From NCBI RefSeq assembly GCF_900111375.1, contig NZ_FOHB01000014.1:1-64000 (forward strand): DNA of 64,000 bases. The letters are read 5' to 3'. A program made the translations under genes and the position numbers. The notes beneath the pieces were generated by a model. The model worked only from the letters and a program-made list of their open reading frames with translations, was not told the origin of the DNA and did no database searches. Source of the DNA: Pedococcus cremeus. GTDB lineage: Bacteria; Actinomycetota; Actinomycetes; Actinomycetales; Dermatophilaceae. Below are positions 8,071 through 20,563 of this stretch, one piece after another (within the stretch, counting starts at the first letter, position 1; each line of letters starts with the position of its first letter).

Positions 8071-8669
8071 TGCCCGTCGACCTCCCGCTGCCCCGGGTCG
8101 GCCCGGCCACCGACGTCGCGCCCCAGCCCGTCAAGGTCGTCCTCAACTGGGGACGCCGCTACTCCCTGTGGGTGTTCAACTTCGGGCTGGCCTGCTGCGC
8201 CATCGAGTTCATCGCCGCGTCGATGGCCCGGCACGACTTCATCCGCCTCGGCGTCATCCCCTTCGCCCCCGGGCCGCGGCAGGCCGACCTCATGGTCGTC
8301 TCCGGCACCGTGACCGACAAGATGGCTCCGGCGATCCGTCGCCTGTACGACCAGATGCCCGAGCCGAAGTACGTCATCTCCTTCGGTGCCTGCTCGAACT
8401 CCGGTGGCCCGTACTGGGACTCGTACTCCGTCACCAAGGGCGTCGACACCATCATCCCCGTCGACGTCTACGTGCCGGGCTGCCCGCCGCGGCCGGAGGC
8501 GCTGCTCCAGGGCATCCTGCGCCTGCAGGAGAAGATCGCCGCCGAGTCGTTGTCCACCAAGGGGATGCGCGCCAAGTACGCCGGACACCGGCTCGCCAGC
8601 GCCGGCGAGCTCGCTCGCGGCCTGGTGCGGCGCCCGGCGAAGCAGGACGAGGCGGCCGGCGATGGCTGA
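8070..8669 (+). CDS. nuoB: NADH-quinone oxidoreductase subunit B
   Basis: A 199-residue subunit that binds the terminal iron-sulfur cluster N2. All four cysteine ligands are visible: the tandem pair in [11 protein letters not shown], one in [12 protein letters not shown] and one in [11 protein letters not shown]. The gene starts on ATG 8070, overlapping the nuoA stop by one base. It should pass electrons from the NuoI clusters to quinone. The cluster ligands being intact argues that the complex is redox-active even though nuoD is missing from the operon. Confidence 0.95.
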   Translation: MPVDLPLPRVGPATDVAPQPVKVVLNWGRRYSLWVFNFGLACCAIEFIAASMARHDFIRLGVIPFAPGPRQADLMVVSGTVTDKMAPAIRRLYDQMPEPKYVISFGACSNSGGPYWDSYSVTKGVDTIIPVDVYVPGCPPRPEALLQGILRLQEKIAAESLSTKGMRAKYAGHRLASAGELARGLVRRPAKQDEAAGDG

Positions 8670-9192
8670 CCCCGATTCGGTGACCCGGCGCGAGGTCCCG
8701 CTCGCGGCGTGGGCGACCGCGGTCGCCGAGGCCCGCGACGCGGCATACACGTTCTTCGACTGGCTGACCGCCGTCGACCAGACCGACGCCCCCGAGGACG
8801 CCGGCTTCGACATCGTCTGCCACCTGATGGACCCCTCCACGCCCACGGCGCTGCGGCGCGTGCTGCTGCGCACCCGAGTGCCGGAGGGTGCCGCCGTGCC
8901 GAGCATCACCGGGGTGTTCCGGGGCGCGGCCTGGCACGAGCGCGAGACCCACGAGATGTTCGGTGTCGACTTCGACGGGTTCGACGACGGCACCGGGCTC
9001 GGGCTGCGCCCGCTGCTGCTGCCCGACGGGTTCGAGGGCACGCCGCTGCGCAAGAGCTTCGTGCTCGCCGCGCGCGCCTCCAAGCCGTGGCCCGGTGCGA
9101 AGGAGCCGGGCGAGAGCGAGCACACCAAGCCCACGGGCCGACGTCGCGTGCAGGCACCCGGCGTGCCCGGTCCCGACTGGGGGCCGCGGTGA
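8662..9192 (+). CDS. nuoC: NADH-quinone oxidoreductase subunit C
   Basis: A 176-residue 30-kDa-type subunit. The signature [16 protein letters not shown] region (residues about 93-107) and the [17 protein letters not shown] ending are intact. It overlaps nuoB by eight bases and nuoH by four. In most genomes nuoC is followed by, or fused to, nuoD; here the protein ends with a short Arg/Pro tail and the next gene is nuoH, so nuoD has been lost from this position. Confidence 0.92.
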   Translation: MADPDSVTRREVPLAAWATAVAEARDAAYTFFDWLTAVDQTDAPEDAGFDIVCHLMDPSTPTALRRVLLRTRVPEGAAVPSITGVFRGAAWHERETHEMFGVDFDGFDDGTGLGLRPLLLPDGFEGTPLRKSFVLAARASKPWPGAKEPGESEHTKPTGRRRVQAPGVPGPDWGPR

Positions 9193-10148
9193 CCGACGTG
9201 CTGGAGGTGACGCTGCGCAGCGTCAGTGTGCTCGCCGCCTTCCTCGTGCTGCCGCTGCTCGTCGGCCAGGCGGAGCACAAGGTCATGGCGCACATGCAGG
9301 GCCGGCTCGGCCCGATGTATGCCGGTGGGTTCCACGGGTGGGCCCAGCTGGTCGCCGACGGGGTCAAGTTCGTGCAGAAGGAGGACATCACACCGGCTGC
9401 CGCCGACCGCCGCGTCTTCCGGTTCGCGCCGGCGGTGGCCCTGGTGCCCTACCTCGTCGCGATGGCGGTGATACCGCTCAGCCCCGACCTCGTCGCCGCC
9501 GACGCGCCCGCCAGCGCGCTGTTCGTGCTCGCCACCACCGCCGTCGGCATCCTCGGCACCCTCATGGCGGGATGGGCCAGCGCCAACAAGTACTCGCTGC
9601 TCGGCGCGATGCGCTCGGCGGCGCAGCTGCTCTCCTACGAGCTGCCGCTCGTGCTCGCCGTCGCCTCGGTGTGCCTGGCCGCCGGGTCCCTGAGCCTCGG
9701 CGGCATCGCGCAGGCGTGGTCGCCGTGGTGGCTCATCTGGCAGCTGCCCGGGGCGCTGGTGTTCCTCGTCGCAGCCGTCGCCGAGCTGCAGCGACCGCCC
9801 TTCGACATGCCGGTCGCCGACGCCGAGATCGTCTTCGGCGCCTACACCGAGTACACCGGGCTGCGGTTCGCCTTCTTCCTGCTCGCCGAGTACGCCGGCA
9901 TCGTGGTGATGTCGCTTCTCTTCGCGGTGCTCTACCTCGGTGGCTGGCAGGGGCCGTTCTCCGACCAGCTCGGCTGGCTGTGGACCCTGCTCAAGGGCCT
10001 CGTCATCGCGGTCGTCATCATCTGGCTGCGGGTGGCCTGGCCCCGGCTGCGCGAGGACCAGCTGCAGCACCTGGCGTGGATCGTGCTGGTGCCGCTGGCC
10101 CTGGCCCAGCTGGCCCTGACCGGTGTGTGGGTGGTGGTGTCGGCATGA
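9189..10148 (+). CDS. nuoH: NADH-quinone oxidoreductase subunit H
   Basis: A 319-residue polytopic membrane subunit at the junction of the peripheral and membrane arms. Recognised by [25 protein letters not shown] near the N-terminus, then [22 protein letters not shown], and [30 protein letters not shown], which forms part of the quinone cavity. GTG start at 9189 overlaps the nuoC stop (GTGA). Length is at the short end of the family, without the long C-terminal extension of many actinobacterial NuoH proteins. Confidence 0.94.
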   Translation: MTDVLEVTLRSVSVLAAFLVLPLLVGQAEHKVMAHMQGRLGPMYAGGFHGWAQLVADGVKFVQKEDITPAAADRRVFRFAPAVALVPYLVAMAVIPLSPDLVAADAPASALFVLATTAVGILGTLMAGWASANKYSLLGAMRSAAQLLSYELPLVLAVASVCLAAGSLSLGGIAQAWSPWWLIWQLPGALVFLVAAVAELQRPPFDMPVADAEIVFGAYTEYTGLRFAFFLLAEYAGIVVMSLLFAVLYLGGWQGPFSDQLGWLWTLLKGLVIAVVIIWLRVAWPRLREDQLQHLAWIVLVPLALAQLALTGVWVVVSA

Positions 10149-10915
10149 GCGAGCCGCGCACACCCCGCTCGGGCGGCGCCCTGCCCGGCCTGCTGAAGGG
10201 CCTGGCCACCACGGCGCGGACGCTCGCCCGGCCCACCCACACGACGGAGTACCCCGACGCGCCGCCGCACCTGCCGCCCCGCTCCCGTGGCGTCATCGCG
10301 CTGCTCGAGGAGAACTGCACCTCCTGCATGCTCTGCGCGCGCGAGTGCCCCGACTGGTGCATCTACATCGACTCGCACAAGGAGACCCTCCCCGCCACCA
10401 CCCCCGGCGGCCGCGAGCGGCAGCGCAACGTGCTCGACCGGTTCGCCATCGACTTCTCGCTCTGCATGTACTGCGGCATCTGCATCGAGGTCTGCCCGTT
10501 CGACGCGCTGCACTGGAGCCCGGAGTTCGAGTACTCGGAGCTCGACATCCGCGACCTGCTGCACGAGAAGGACCGGCTGGGGCAGTGGATGCCCACAGTC
10601 CCGCCACCGCCGGCCCTCGACGAGCACTCCGCCGAGCCCGCCGAGGTGGCCGCCGCCAACAAGCCTGCTCGTCCCGCCCGGGCAGCCGGCGCGCCACCGC
10701 CCGCGCGTGCCGCTCGCGCCGAGCGCCCCGAGCGGCCCGAGCGACCGGCCCGGGCCGAGCGACCGGCCCGGGCCGAGCGACCCGAGGGCACGGCCCGCCC
10801 CGAACCTCCCGCCGACTCCGTACCCGCGGAGCCGCCCACGCCGCCCTCAACCGCCTCGGAGAGCGGCTCTGCGGAGACGAAGTCGCCAGAGCCGACGTCG
10901 GGGGAGGATCAGTGA
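10145..10915 (+). CDS. nuoI: complex I subunit I with long Pro/Ala/Arg-rich tail
   Basis: A 256-residue ferredoxin-like subunit carrying clusters N6a and N6b. Both CxxCxxCxxxCP motifs are complete: [12 protein letters not shown] and [12 protein letters not shown]. The family core ends by about residue 155. The remaining 100 residues are a low-complexity tail with repeated RAERPE / RPARAE units and then an acidic Pro/Ser/Glu stretch. The tail is basic then acidic and probably disordered. It may tether a partner protein in place of the missing electron-input module (inference). Overlaps nuoH and nuoJ by four bases each. Confidence 0.93.
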   Translation: MSEPRTPRSGGALPGLLKGLATTARTLARPTHTTEYPDAPPHLPPRSRGVIALLEENCTSCMLCARECPDWCIYIDSHKETLPATTPGGRERQRNVLDRFAIDFSLCMYCGICIEVCPFDALHWSPEFEYSELDIRDLLHEKDRLGQWMPTVPPPPALDEHSAEPAEVAAANKPARPARAAGAPPPARAARAERPERPERPARAERPARAERPEGTARPEPPADSVPAEPPTPPSTASESGSAETKSPEPTSGEDQ

Positions 10916-11466
10916 CCACCCTCGACATCGCGTTCGCCGGGGTCGGCCTGGTCGCTGCTGCCAGCGGCCTCCTCGCCGTCACGACCCGGCACGTGGTCCA
11001 CGCAGCCCTCTGGCTCGTGGTGTGCCTCGGCTCGGTCGCCGGCTGCTACCTGGTCCTCGGCGCCGAGCTGGTGGCCCTGGTGCAGCTCCTCGTCTACGTC
11101 GGCGCCGTCGTGGTGCTCGTGCTCTTCGCGCTCATGCTCACCCGCGCGCCGATCGGGCCGAACCCCGAGGTCACCACCAGCCGGGCCCACCGGGCCCTGG
11201 CAGCGGTGCTCGGCGCCGGCGTCACCGCGCTCCTGCTCTCCGTGCTGCTGCCCGTCGCCGGGCCGGCCCGCAAGCGCCCCGGCACCTCCAACACCGCTGT
11301 GGCGGAACAGGTCTTCGGCACCTGGGTCTGGCCCTTCGAGGCGCTCTCGCTCCTGCTGCTCGTCGCCCTCGTCGCGGCGTTCGCGATCTCGCGGATGACC
11401 CGCGCCGCCGAGGTCGCGCAGTCGGCGCTGCCCGAGATGACGGCGCCCGAGAGGATCTCGCAGTGA
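10912..11466 (+). CDS. nuoJ: NADH-quinone oxidoreductase subunit J
   Basis: A 184-residue membrane subunit with about five helices. The helix-3 motif [24 protein letters not shown], with the pi-bulge region typical of NuoJ, is clear. GTG start overlaps the nuoI stop (GTGA) and its own stop overlaps nuoK. It lies in the proton-channel part of the membrane arm. The C-terminus carries a short polar tail. Confidence 0.92.
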   Translation: MTTLDIAFAGVGLVAAASGLLAVTTRHVVHAALWLVVCLGSVAGCYLVLGAELVALVQLLVYVGAVVVLVLFALMLTRAPIGPNPEVTTSRAHRALAAVLGAGVTALLLSVLLPVAGPARKRPGTSNTAVAEQVFGTWVWPFEALSLLLLVALVAAFAISRMTRAAEVAQSALPEMTAPERISQ

Positions 11467-11762
11467 TCCACCTCGCCGGCCCGTACGCGCTCGCGGCCGT
11501 CCTCGCCGGCCTCGGTGCCTACGGCGTGCTCGCCCGCCGCAACGCCGTGCTCATGCTCATCGGGGTCGAGCTCATCCTCAACGCGGCCAACCTCCTGCTC
11601 GTCTCGGTGGGCTCGGTCGGCGCCGACACCTGGCAGGCCGGCAACGTGCTGACCCTGTTCGTCATCACCATCGCCGCGGCCGAGGTCTGCGTGGCGCTCG
11701 CGGTGGTGCTGGCGCTGTTCCGCCTGCGCGGCGACGTCGACCTCACGAGGCGGGCCGAGTGA
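11463..11762 (+). CDS. nuoK: NADH-quinone oxidoreductase subunit K
   Basis: A 99-residue, three-helix membrane subunit of exactly the family length. The conserved glutamates lie in IGVELILNAANLL and in the last helix (AAAEVCVALAVVLALF), both needed for proton coupling in characterised homologues. GTG start overlaps nuoJ; stop overlaps nuoL. Confidence 0.93.
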   Translation: MIHLAGPYALAAVLAGLGAYGVLARRNAVLMLIGVELILNAANLLLVSVGSVGADTWQAGNVLTLFVITIAAAEVCVALAVVLALFRLRGDVDLTRRAE

Positions 11763-13636
11763 GCCTGGCCGCGGCACGACTCGTCGTGCTCCTCCCCGCT
11801 GCCGCGGCTCTGGGCGGCCTGCTGCTCGCCCGCCGTGGCGCAGCCCCGGCCCGGTGGGTCGCCGTCGGCGCCTCGCTGGCCACCGTCGTCGTGGCGCTCG
11901 CCGGGCTCGCCTCGGTGGGCGGCTCGCAGCGCACCCACCTCGGGCAGCTCCTCCCCGCCCTGCGGGCCGGAGACCTGGAGGTCCCGCTGCTGGTCCGGGA
12001 GAGCGCCACCCCGGCGCTCATCGCCCTCGTCGTCGCCATCGTGGCCTGGGCCGTGCAGTCCTTCGCCGGCTGGTACCTGAGGAACGACGACCGGTATGCC
12101 GTGTTCTCGGCGACCGTGTCACTGTTCAGTGCCGCGATGCTCCTCGTCGTCCAGTCCGCCGACCTCATCCTCACCTTCGTCGGGTGGGAGGTCATGGGCT
12201 GGTGCTCCTACCTGCTCATCGGGCACTGGAGCCGTCGGGCGAGCGCCCGCCGCGCCGCCCTCAAGGCCTTCCTCGTCACCCGCTTCGCCGACGTCGGGTT
12301 CCTGCTCGGCGTCCTGGCCCTGGCCTCGGGACCGGGCTCGACGGCATACCCGAAGGTCCTGGCGCACTGGGCGCCGGCGGCCGCCGTCTGCAACGACACC
12401 GCGGCGTGCGCGGCGCCGAACGGGACCCTGCGGACCGTGGCCATGGTGCTGCTGCTCATCGGCGTGCTGGGCAAGTCGGCCCAGTTCCCGTTCCACGACT
12501 GGCTGCCCGACGCGATGGAGGGCCCGACGCCCGCCTCGGCGCTGATCCACGCGGCGACCATGGTGGCGGCCGGCACCTACGTGCTCTCCTCCCTCTTCAG
12601 CGTGTTCGCCGCCACCGACGCCGCCCGGTGGGTGCTGGCGATCAGCACCGCGATCACCATGGTGTGGTCCGCCCTGCTGGCCTTCGGGCAGAGCGACCTC
12701 AAGCGGCTGCTCGCCTACTCGACGCTCAGCCAGGTCGCCCTGATGCTCTCGGCGCTGGCGGTCGCGCCTGCCCTGGAGGGACCAGGGGCCGGGCTGCTCC
12801 ACCTCTACGCGCACGCCTTCTTCAAGGCCCTGCTCTTCCTCCTCGTGGGGTGGCTCAGCGTCACCGTCGGCGGCACCGCCGCCGCGACCATGCGCGGAGG
12901 CCTCCGCGGCCACGCGGTGATCCGGCCCGCCATGTTCGTCGGCCTGCTCTCGCTGGCCGGGGTGCCGCCGCTCGTCGGGTTCGTCAGCAAGGAGTACGTC
13001 ATCGGCGCCGCGGAGTCCGGCGCCCTGCACGGGCAGGCCCGCTCGATGCTGGTGCTGGCCGCCCTGCTGGTGACCGTCGTGCTCACCGCGGCCTACTGCG
13101 TGCGAGCCTGGCTGGTGCTCGACGACCTCACCGCCGCCCGGCCGGAGCTGCACGAGAAGGACGAGGCGAACTCGCCCGTCATGGCGGCGGTCTCGGTGCT
13201 CGGGGTGCTGACCGTCTTCGGCGGCCTCGTGGTGCTCACGCCGTGGCTGCCCCTCGACGGGCACTTCTCCTGGTGGATGGCGCTGGTCAGCGTGCTGCTC
13301 ATCGTGGGGGCCGGGCTGGCCGTGCGGGCCACCGTCACCCAGGGCGACCCGGCCGAGCGCCTGGTGGGTGCCCGCATGGCGCGCTTCGACGCCGGCTTCG
13401 GCGTGGACGCGCTCTACGTCAGGGCCGTCGCACGCCCCGTGCTCGCCCTCGCCCGGTTCGTCGTCTTCCTCGACCGGGAGGTCGTCGACGCCTACGTGCG
13501 CGGCAGCGCCGCCACCGCCCTGCTCAGTGGCCGCGGGGGTGCGCGGATCCACCGGGCCGAGCGGTCGTCGACGTCACTGGTCTGGGTGGTCGTGGGCCTC
13601 GTCCTCGTCGCGGCCGCGGGGGTGACGCTGTGGTGA
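11759..13636 (+). CDS. nuoL: NADH-quinone oxidoreductase subunit L
   Basis: A 625-residue antiporter-like subunit. Motifs include FVGWEVMGWCSYLLIGHW, KSAQFPFHDWLPDAMEGPTPASALIHAATMV and the GQSDLKRLLAYSTLSQ segment, which place the pump glutamate and lysines. The C-terminal part carries the lateral helix and final transmembrane helix. It should be a proton-translocating channel at the distal end of the membrane arm. GTG start 11759 overlaps nuoK; the stop overlaps nuoM. Confidence 0.95.
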   Translation: MSLAAARLVVLLPAAAALGGLLLARRGAAPARWVAVGASLATVVVALAGLASVGGSQRTHLGQLLPALRAGDLEVPLLVRESATPALIALVVAIVAWAVQSFAGWYLRNDDRYAVFSATVSLFSAAMLLVVQSADLILTFVGWEVMGWCSYLLIGHWSRRASARRAALKAFLVTRFADVGFLLGVLALASGPGSTAYPKVLAHWAPAAAVCNDTAACAAPNGTLRTVAMVLLLIGVLGKSAQFPFHDWLPDAMEGPTPASALIHAATMVAAGTYVLSSLFSVFAATDAARWVLAISTAITMVWSALLAFGQSDLKRLLAYSTLSQVALMLSALAVAPALEGPGAGLLHLYAHAFFKALLFLLVGWLSVTVGGTAAATMRGGLRGHAVIRPAMFVGLLSLAGVPPLVGFVSKEYVIGAAESGALHGQARSMLVLAALLVTVVLTAAYCVRAWLVLDDLTAARPELHEKDEANSPVMAAVSVLGVLTVFGGLVVLTPWLPLDGHFSWWMALVSVLLIVGAGLAVRATVTQGDPAERLVGARMARFDAGFGVDALYVRAVARPVLALARFVVFLDREVVDAYVRGSAATALLSGRGGARIHRAERSSTSLVWVVVGLVLVAAAGVTLW

Positions 13637-15105
13637 TCCTGATCGCCCTCCTCGTGCCGGCTGCCGTGGCCGTCTGGCTGCTCGGCGCCGGCCGCCACCT
13701 GGCCCACCAGGTGGTCAACCGCGTCGCGCTGGTGGCCGCCGCCGTCACCCTCTCCGCTGTGGTGGCGTCGGTCGTCGCCCGGCCGTCCATCGACCGGCCG
13801 TGGGTGCCGGCACTCGACCTGCGCTGGCAGTTCGCCGTCGACGGCATCAGCGCCCCGCTCCTGGTCATGACCGCCGTGCTCGGGCTGGCCGTGGTCGCGC
13901 ACTCCTCCCGGCGACGGCCGGAGGGCGGCACGTCTGCGGCCTTCCACGCCTGCCTGCTCCTGGTGGTGGCCGGCGCGCTGGGCACCTTCTACGCCCGCGA
14001 CGCCATCCTGTTCTTCGTCGCCTTCGAGGTGGTGCTGGTGCCGATGTGGGTGCTCATCACCCGCTTCGGCGACGCCCACCGCGCCGAGGAGCGCGCCGAC
14101 GCCGGCGCCCGCTTCGTGCTCTACACCGCCCTCGGCTCGACCCTCATGCTCGTCGGCATCCTCGGCCTGGTCAGCGCCGCGGGCACCGCCGACCTCCAGG
14201 TGCTCGCCCGAGGCGCCGGCAGCGGCATACCGCGGCACACCCAGCTGCTCATCGCGCTGGCCCTGGTCTCCGGGCTGGCCGTCAAGGTGCCGCTCTTCCC
14301 GGCCCACACCTGGCTGCCGTCCGCGCACACCATCGCACCGACCGCGGGCTCGGTGCTCCTCGCCGCGGTGCTCCTCAAGATGGGCACCTACGGCCTGGTG
14401 CGCCTGCCGGTCGCGACGGTGCCCGACGCGTTCGGGCGGCTGGCGCCGCTGGTTGCCGTGGTCGGGGCCGTCGGCATCCTCTGGGGAGGGCTGGCCTGCC
14501 TGGTCGAACGAGACCTCAAGCGGCTGATCGCCTACTCCTCCGTCGCGCACATGGGTTTCGTGGCGCTCGGCCTCGCGTCGGGCACCCGCACCGGCCTGCA
14601 GGCGGCGTTGTTCGCCAACGTCGCCCACGGCGTGGTCTCCGCCCTGCTCTTCTTCGTCGTCGGCGGCCTCAAGGAGCGCTGGGGTTCGGCCGACCTCGCC
14701 GTCGCCCGGGCGGCGCTGCGGGAGGTCACCCCACGCCTCGGCTTCGCCCTCGTCGTCGGCCTGGCCGCGTCGCTGGGGCTGCCGGGCCTCGCCGGCTTCT
14801 GGGGCGAGTTCCTCAGCCTGTATGCCGTGTGGTCACCCGCCGGGGACCGGCCGGCGGGCCTGCTGCGCGCCACCGCCGTCGCCGGGGCCCTGGGCACCGT
14901 GCTCGCCGCGGCCTACGCGCTGCGCGTGGCGCGCATCGTGTGGATGGGGGAGCGCGTCGAGCCGGCCATCGCCGACAGCCGAGGCGTCGAGTGGGTCGTG
15001 GTCGGCGGCCTCGTGGTCGCCGCCCTCGTGCTCGGCGTGCTGCCGCAGGTGCTGCTGTCGGTCACCAGCGACGCCGTCACGGCCCTGGTGGGTGGTGGCT
15101 CGTGA
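13633..15105 (+). CDS. nuoM: NADH-quinone oxidoreductase subunit M
   Basis: A 490-residue antiporter-like subunit. Key segments are [16 protein letters not shown] (pump glutamate), [24 protein letters not shown] and [18 protein letters not shown]. Either of two adjacent GTG codons (13630 or 13633) may be the start; 13633 gives the GTGA overlap used throughout the operon. Second of the three proton-channel subunits. Confidence 0.94.
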   Translation: MILIALLVPAAVAVWLLGAGRHLAHQVVNRVALVAAAVTLSAVVASVVARPSIDRPWVPALDLRWQFAVDGISAPLLVMTAVLGLAVVAHSSRRRPEGGTSAAFHACLLLVVAGALGTFYARDAILFFVAFEVVLVPMWVLITRFGDAHRAEERADAGARFVLYTALGSTLMLVGILGLVSAAGTADLQVLARGAGSGIPRHTQLLIALALVSGLAVKVPLFPAHTWLPSAHTIAPTAGSVLLAAVLLKMGTYGLVRLPVATVPDAFGRLAPLVAVVGAVGILWGGLACLVERDLKRLIAYSSVAHMGFVALGLASGTRTGLQAALFANVAHGVVSALLFFVVGGLKERWGSADLAVARAALREVTPRLGFALVVGLAASLGLPGLAGFWGEFLSLYAVWSPAGDRPAGLLRATAVAGALGTVLAAAYALRVARIVWMGERVEPAIADSRGVEWVVVGGLVVAALVLGVLPQVLLSVTSDAVTALVGGGS

Positions 15106-16631
15106 GCTCGGTGGTCTCCTTCGACGCCCTCGTGCTGGCGCCGGTGCTCGCGCCGGCGGCCGGGGCCCTGGCGGTGCTGGTGCTCGACGTCGCCGCTCCG
15201 CGGCTGAGGGTCGCCCACCACGCCGTCGGCGTGCTGGCCCTCCTGGCCGGCCTGGCGTTCGCGGTGCCGGCCGCGCTCGGGGTGGAGAGCGCCCCGGCCC
15301 GCTCGCTCTGCCTGCCGGCCCCGGCCGGTGCCTGCTTCTACGAGGCCGGGCCGCTCGCCGGCGCGCTGCAGCTCGGTGCGCTCGCCTCGGCGCTGGTCGT
15401 GCTCCTCCTCGTCTGGCCGGACCGCGGCACCGAACCCGGCACCGAATCCGGCATCGAACCGGCCCGCGACCCGCTGCGCGGTGGCCCCGCGGTGGTCGTG
15501 GCCCTGGTGCTCGCGGCGACGGCGGGCGCGGCAGCCGTCGCGGCGGCCAAGGACCTCGGATCGTGGCTGGTCGCCCTCGAGCTGGCGACGCTGCCCGCCG
15601 TGGCGCTGGTCGCGCTCCGCGGCACCAGCCGCGCGAGCGCCGGTGCCGTGTCGCTCCTGACCACCTCCCTGGTCTCCTTCGCGATGGTCGCCCTCGGCGC
15701 AGCGCTGTGGCTCGTGGCCGCCGGCCAGCCGGTCTTCTCGGTGGCGGCGGTCGAGCGCGCCCACGCCGCCCACGACACCTGGGCGGTGCTCCTCCTGGGC
15801 GTGCTGCTGCTGGCCGGGGGCCTCGGTTTCAAGCTCTCGCTCGTGCCGTTCCACGCCTGGACACCACAGGCGTATGCCGGCGGCACCGAGCCGGTCGCGG
15901 CGTTCCTCGCCGCCACGTCGAAGGTCGCCGCGCTCGCCGCTCTCGTCGCGGTGCTGCGGCCCCTTTCCGCTGCCCAGGCCGCCGTGCTGGTGGTCGTCGG
16001 GGTGGTGGCGGTGGCGTCGATGACGCTGGGCAACGTCCTCGCGCTCGTGCAGGACGACCCGGTGCGGCTGCTGGCGTGGTCGACGGTCGCGCAGGCCGGC
16101 TGGGTCGTGCTGCCGCTGGCGACCGTCGTCCCGGCCGGGCTGGCCGCCAGCGGCGGCTACCTGCTCGCCTACGTCATCGCCACGCTGGTGGCTTTCGCCG
16201 TCGTCGTGCTCGTCGTGCACGCAGCAGGACCCACCGGCGACCCGGCCGCGGGCCGCACGCTCGCGGCATACAAGGGGATGCTGCGCACCCGGCCGCTGCT
16301 GGGGGCGGCCCTGGGGCTCGCCCTGGTGTCCCTGGCCGGGCTGCCTCCGGGGGTGGTGGGCCTGGTCGCCAAGGTGCTGGCGCTGCGCCCGGTCGTGGCC
16401 CAGGGGCTGTGGGTGCTCGCCCTGTTCGCCGTCGCCAACGCGGTGCTCGGGGTGGCGGTCTACCTGCGCTGGTTCGCGGTGCTCTTCCAGGAGGCCGACG
16501 CCGCCGTGGGCACGGCGATCCCCAGCGCGCGACGTGCCCCCCGCGGCCCCCTCGCGGCGCTTGCGCTGAGCGCCACCGCGCTGGTGCTGGTCAGCGTGGC
16601 ACCGCAGCTGCTCCTCGGCCTGGTCGCCTGA
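15102..16631 (+). CDS. nuoN: NADH-quinone oxidoreductase subunit N
   Basis: A 509-residue antiporter-like subunit and last gene of the operon. It has [19 protein letters not shown] (pump glutamate), [36 protein letters not shown] and [19 protein letters not shown]. It lies first in the chain of antiporter subunits next to NuoK in the complex. A loop near residue 110 carries a small [12 protein letters not shown] repeat. GTG start overlaps the nuoM stop; 38 bases separate the end from htpX. Confidence 0.93.
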   Translation: MSSVVSFDALVLAPVLAPAAGALAVLVLDVAAPRLRVAHHAVGVLALLAGLAFAVPAALGVESAPARSLCLPAPAGACFYEAGPLAGALQLGALASALVVLLLVWPDRGTEPGTESGIEPARDPLRGGPAVVVALVLAATAGAAAVAAAKDLGSWLVALELATLPAVALVALRGTSRASAGAVSLLTTSLVSFAMVALGAALWLVAAGQPVFSVAAVERAHAAHDTWAVLLLGVLLLAGGLGFKLSLVPFHAWTPQAYAGGTEPVAAFLAATSKVAALAALVAVLRPLSAAQAAVLVVVGVVAVASMTLGNVLALVQDDPVRLLAWSTVAQAGWVVLPLATVVPAGLAASGGYLLAYVIATLVAFAVVVLVVHAAGPTGDPAAGRTLAAYKGMLRTRPLLGAALGLALVSLAGLPPGVVGLVAKVLALRPVVAQGLWVLALFAVANAVLGVAVYLRWFAVLFQEADAAVGTAIPSARRAPRGPLAALALSATALVLVSVAPQLLLGLVA

Positions 16632-16669
16632 CGCGGAACGCCACGCACGGCTCCTGCGTTGGTGAAGGC

Positions 16670-17545
16670 ATGCACAACCACTTCAACGGGCTGAAGACCG
16701 CCGCGCTCTTCGGGGCGATCTTCGCGGTCCTCCTCGGTATGGGCGCCGTCATCGGGAACGGCCGGTACCTCTGGCTGTTCGCCCTGCTCGGCGTGGGCAT
16801 GACCGCCTACGGCTACTGGAACTCGGACAAGCTCGCGATCCGCGCCATGCACGCCTACCCGGTGAGCGAGGCCCAGGCGCCGGTGATGTACCGCATCGTC
16901 CGTGAGCTCTCCACCGCCGCGGGCAAGCCGATGCCGCGCCTGTACGTCTCGCCGACCCAGGCCCCCAACGCCTTCGCCACCGGCCGCAACCCCGAGCACG
17001 CCGCCGTCTGCTGCACCGAGGGCATCCTCGGCATGCTCGACGAGCGCGAGCTGCGCGGGGTGCTCGGGCACGAGCTGATGCACGTCTACAACCGCGACAT
17101 CCTCACCGGCTCGGTGGCCGCCGCGATCGCCGGCGTCATCACCAGCGTCGCGCAGATGCTCATGTTCGCCGGCATGTTCGGCGGCGGGGGCAACGATGAG
17201 GACCGGCCGAACCCCATCGCCCTGCTGGCGATGGCCCTGCTGGCGCCGTTCGCCGCAATGATCATCCAGATGGCGATCAGCCGCACCCGGGAGTACGACG
17301 CCGACGAGGACGGCGCCACGCTGACCGGCGACCCGCTCGCCCTCGCGTCGGCGCTGCGCAAGCTCGAGGCCGGCACGGCCCGCGCCCCGCTCGCCCCGAC
17401 GCCGCAGCTGCAGAACGCCAGCCACATGATGATCGCGAACCCGTTCCGTCCCCAGGACGTCTCGCGCTTCTTCTCGACCCACCCGCCGATGGCCGAGCGC
17501 ATCGCCCGCCTCGAGCAGATGGCCTACGGCTACCGCGCCCGCTGA
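16670..17545 (+). CDS. htpX: membrane zinc metalloprotease HtpX
   Basis: A 291-residue M48 family protease that degrades misfolded membrane proteins. Two N-terminal transmembrane helices (about residues 9-27 and 31-49) are followed by the zinc site HELMH (134-138) and the downstream ligand in EYDADEDG (Glu 208). Two further hydrophobic helices lie between them. It starts on ATG 16670 only 38 bases after nuoN, so readthrough from the nuo operon is possible, but a separate promoter is as likely. Confidence 0.93.
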   Translation: MHNHFNGLKTAALFGAIFAVLLGMGAVIGNGRYLWLFALLGVGMTAYGYWNSDKLAIRAMHAYPVSEAQAPVMYRIVRELSTAAGKPMPRLYVSPTQAPNAFATGRNPEHAAVCCTEGILGMLDERELRGVLGHELMHVYNRDILTGSVAAAIAGVITSVAQMLMFAGMFGGGGNDEDRPNPIALLAMALLAPFAAMIIQMAISRTREYDADEDGATLTGDPLALASALRKLEAGTARAPLAPTPQLQNASHMMIANPFRPQDVSRFFSTHPPMAERIARLEQMAYGYRAR

Positions 17546-17586
17546 GCGCTGGAGGCGAGACGACACGCAGCCCGGTGGCCGCCCGT

Positions 17587-17616
17587 TTGGGCAGCCGGTC
17601 GCCGGGCTGATATCGT
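17587..17616 (+). promoter_or_regulatory. candidate cspA promoter
   Basis: TTGGGC (17587-17592) and TATCGT (17611-17616) are separated by 18 bases. This would give a 5' leader of about 150 bases, as is usual for cold-shock genes. Confidence 0.4.
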
Positions 17617-17651
17617 TGGCGGCAGTTGCAGTTGCAGTTCCTCGATTGAGC

Positions 17652-17684
17652 GGGCCCGCCGACGTGAGCGGGCCCTTTCTTTTA
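17652..17684 (+). terminator. intrinsic terminator / attenuator inside the cspA leader
   Basis: GGGCCCGC (17652-17659) pairs perfectly with GCGGGCCC (17668-17675) around an 8-base loop and is followed directly by TTTCTTTTA. This is the most canonical rho-independent terminator in the window, yet it sits about 87 bases upstream of the cspA start, inside the expected leader. It is preceded by three GCAGTT-like repeats. It suggests control by premature termination or temperature-dependent folding. Confidence 0.7.
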
Positions 17685-17770
17685 CAGCGGGCATGTCCCG
17701 TGCTGGGGGTTTGAGCGGCAGCTTGGCACCCGCGTCCGCGGGGGCCACCGGCCAATTGAAGGAGACTCCC

Positions 17771-17974
17771 ATGGCACAGGGAACAGTGAAGTGGTTCAAC
17801 GCTGAGAAGGGCTTCGGCTTCATCGAGCAGGACGGCGGCGGCGCCGACGTCTTCGTGCACTACAGCGCGATCAACACGGGCGGCTACCGCTCGCTCGACG
17901 AGGGCCAGAAGGTCCAGTTCGACGTCACCCAGGGCCCCAAGGGCCCGCAGGCGGAGAACGTCACCGCGCTCTGA
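17771..17974 (+). CDS. cspA: cold-shock protein
   Basis: A 67-residue single cold-shock domain. The RNA-binding motifs KGFGFI and DVFVHY are intact and the length is standard. It should act as an RNA chaperone in the cytoplasm. GAAGGAGAC is the ribosome site. The gene stands alone with its own long leader and a strong hairpin behind it. Related actinobacterial Csp proteins may be constitutive or cold-inducible; sequence alone does not decide. Confidence 0.95.
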   Translation: MAQGTVKWFNAEKGFGFIEQDGGGADVFVHYSAINTGGYRSLDEGQKVQFDVTQGPKGPQAENVTAL

Positions 17975-18010
17975 GCTAAGCCTCACGCATCCCGCTGCCC
18001 CGCAGCGGAA

Positions 18011-18044
18011 CAGGAGCCCCCGGCCACTCGGCCGGGGGCTCCTG
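18011..18044 (+). terminator. cspA terminator hairpin
   Basis: A perfect 15-bp stem (18011-18025 with 18030-18044, arms beginning CAGGAGCC and GGCCGGGG) around the loop ACTC, 37 bases after the cspA stop. No long T-run follows. Confidence 0.75.
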
Positions 18045-18082
18045 TCGTCCCGCCACCCGAGCCGGCTGACAGAATGCGGCGC

Positions 18083-20542
<2,460 letters not shown>

Positions 20543-20563
<21 letters not shown>

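Noticed and set aside
8662-9192. Possible hidden or fused NuoD within the nuoC region
   Set aside because: The frame is only 176 residues and ends four bases into nuoH. No NuoD motif is seen in any frame between nuoB and nuoI.
10740-10795. RAERPE repeat region of nuoI as a separate DNA repeat element
   Set aside because: It is an in-frame short duplication inside a coding tail and does not recur elsewhere in the window.
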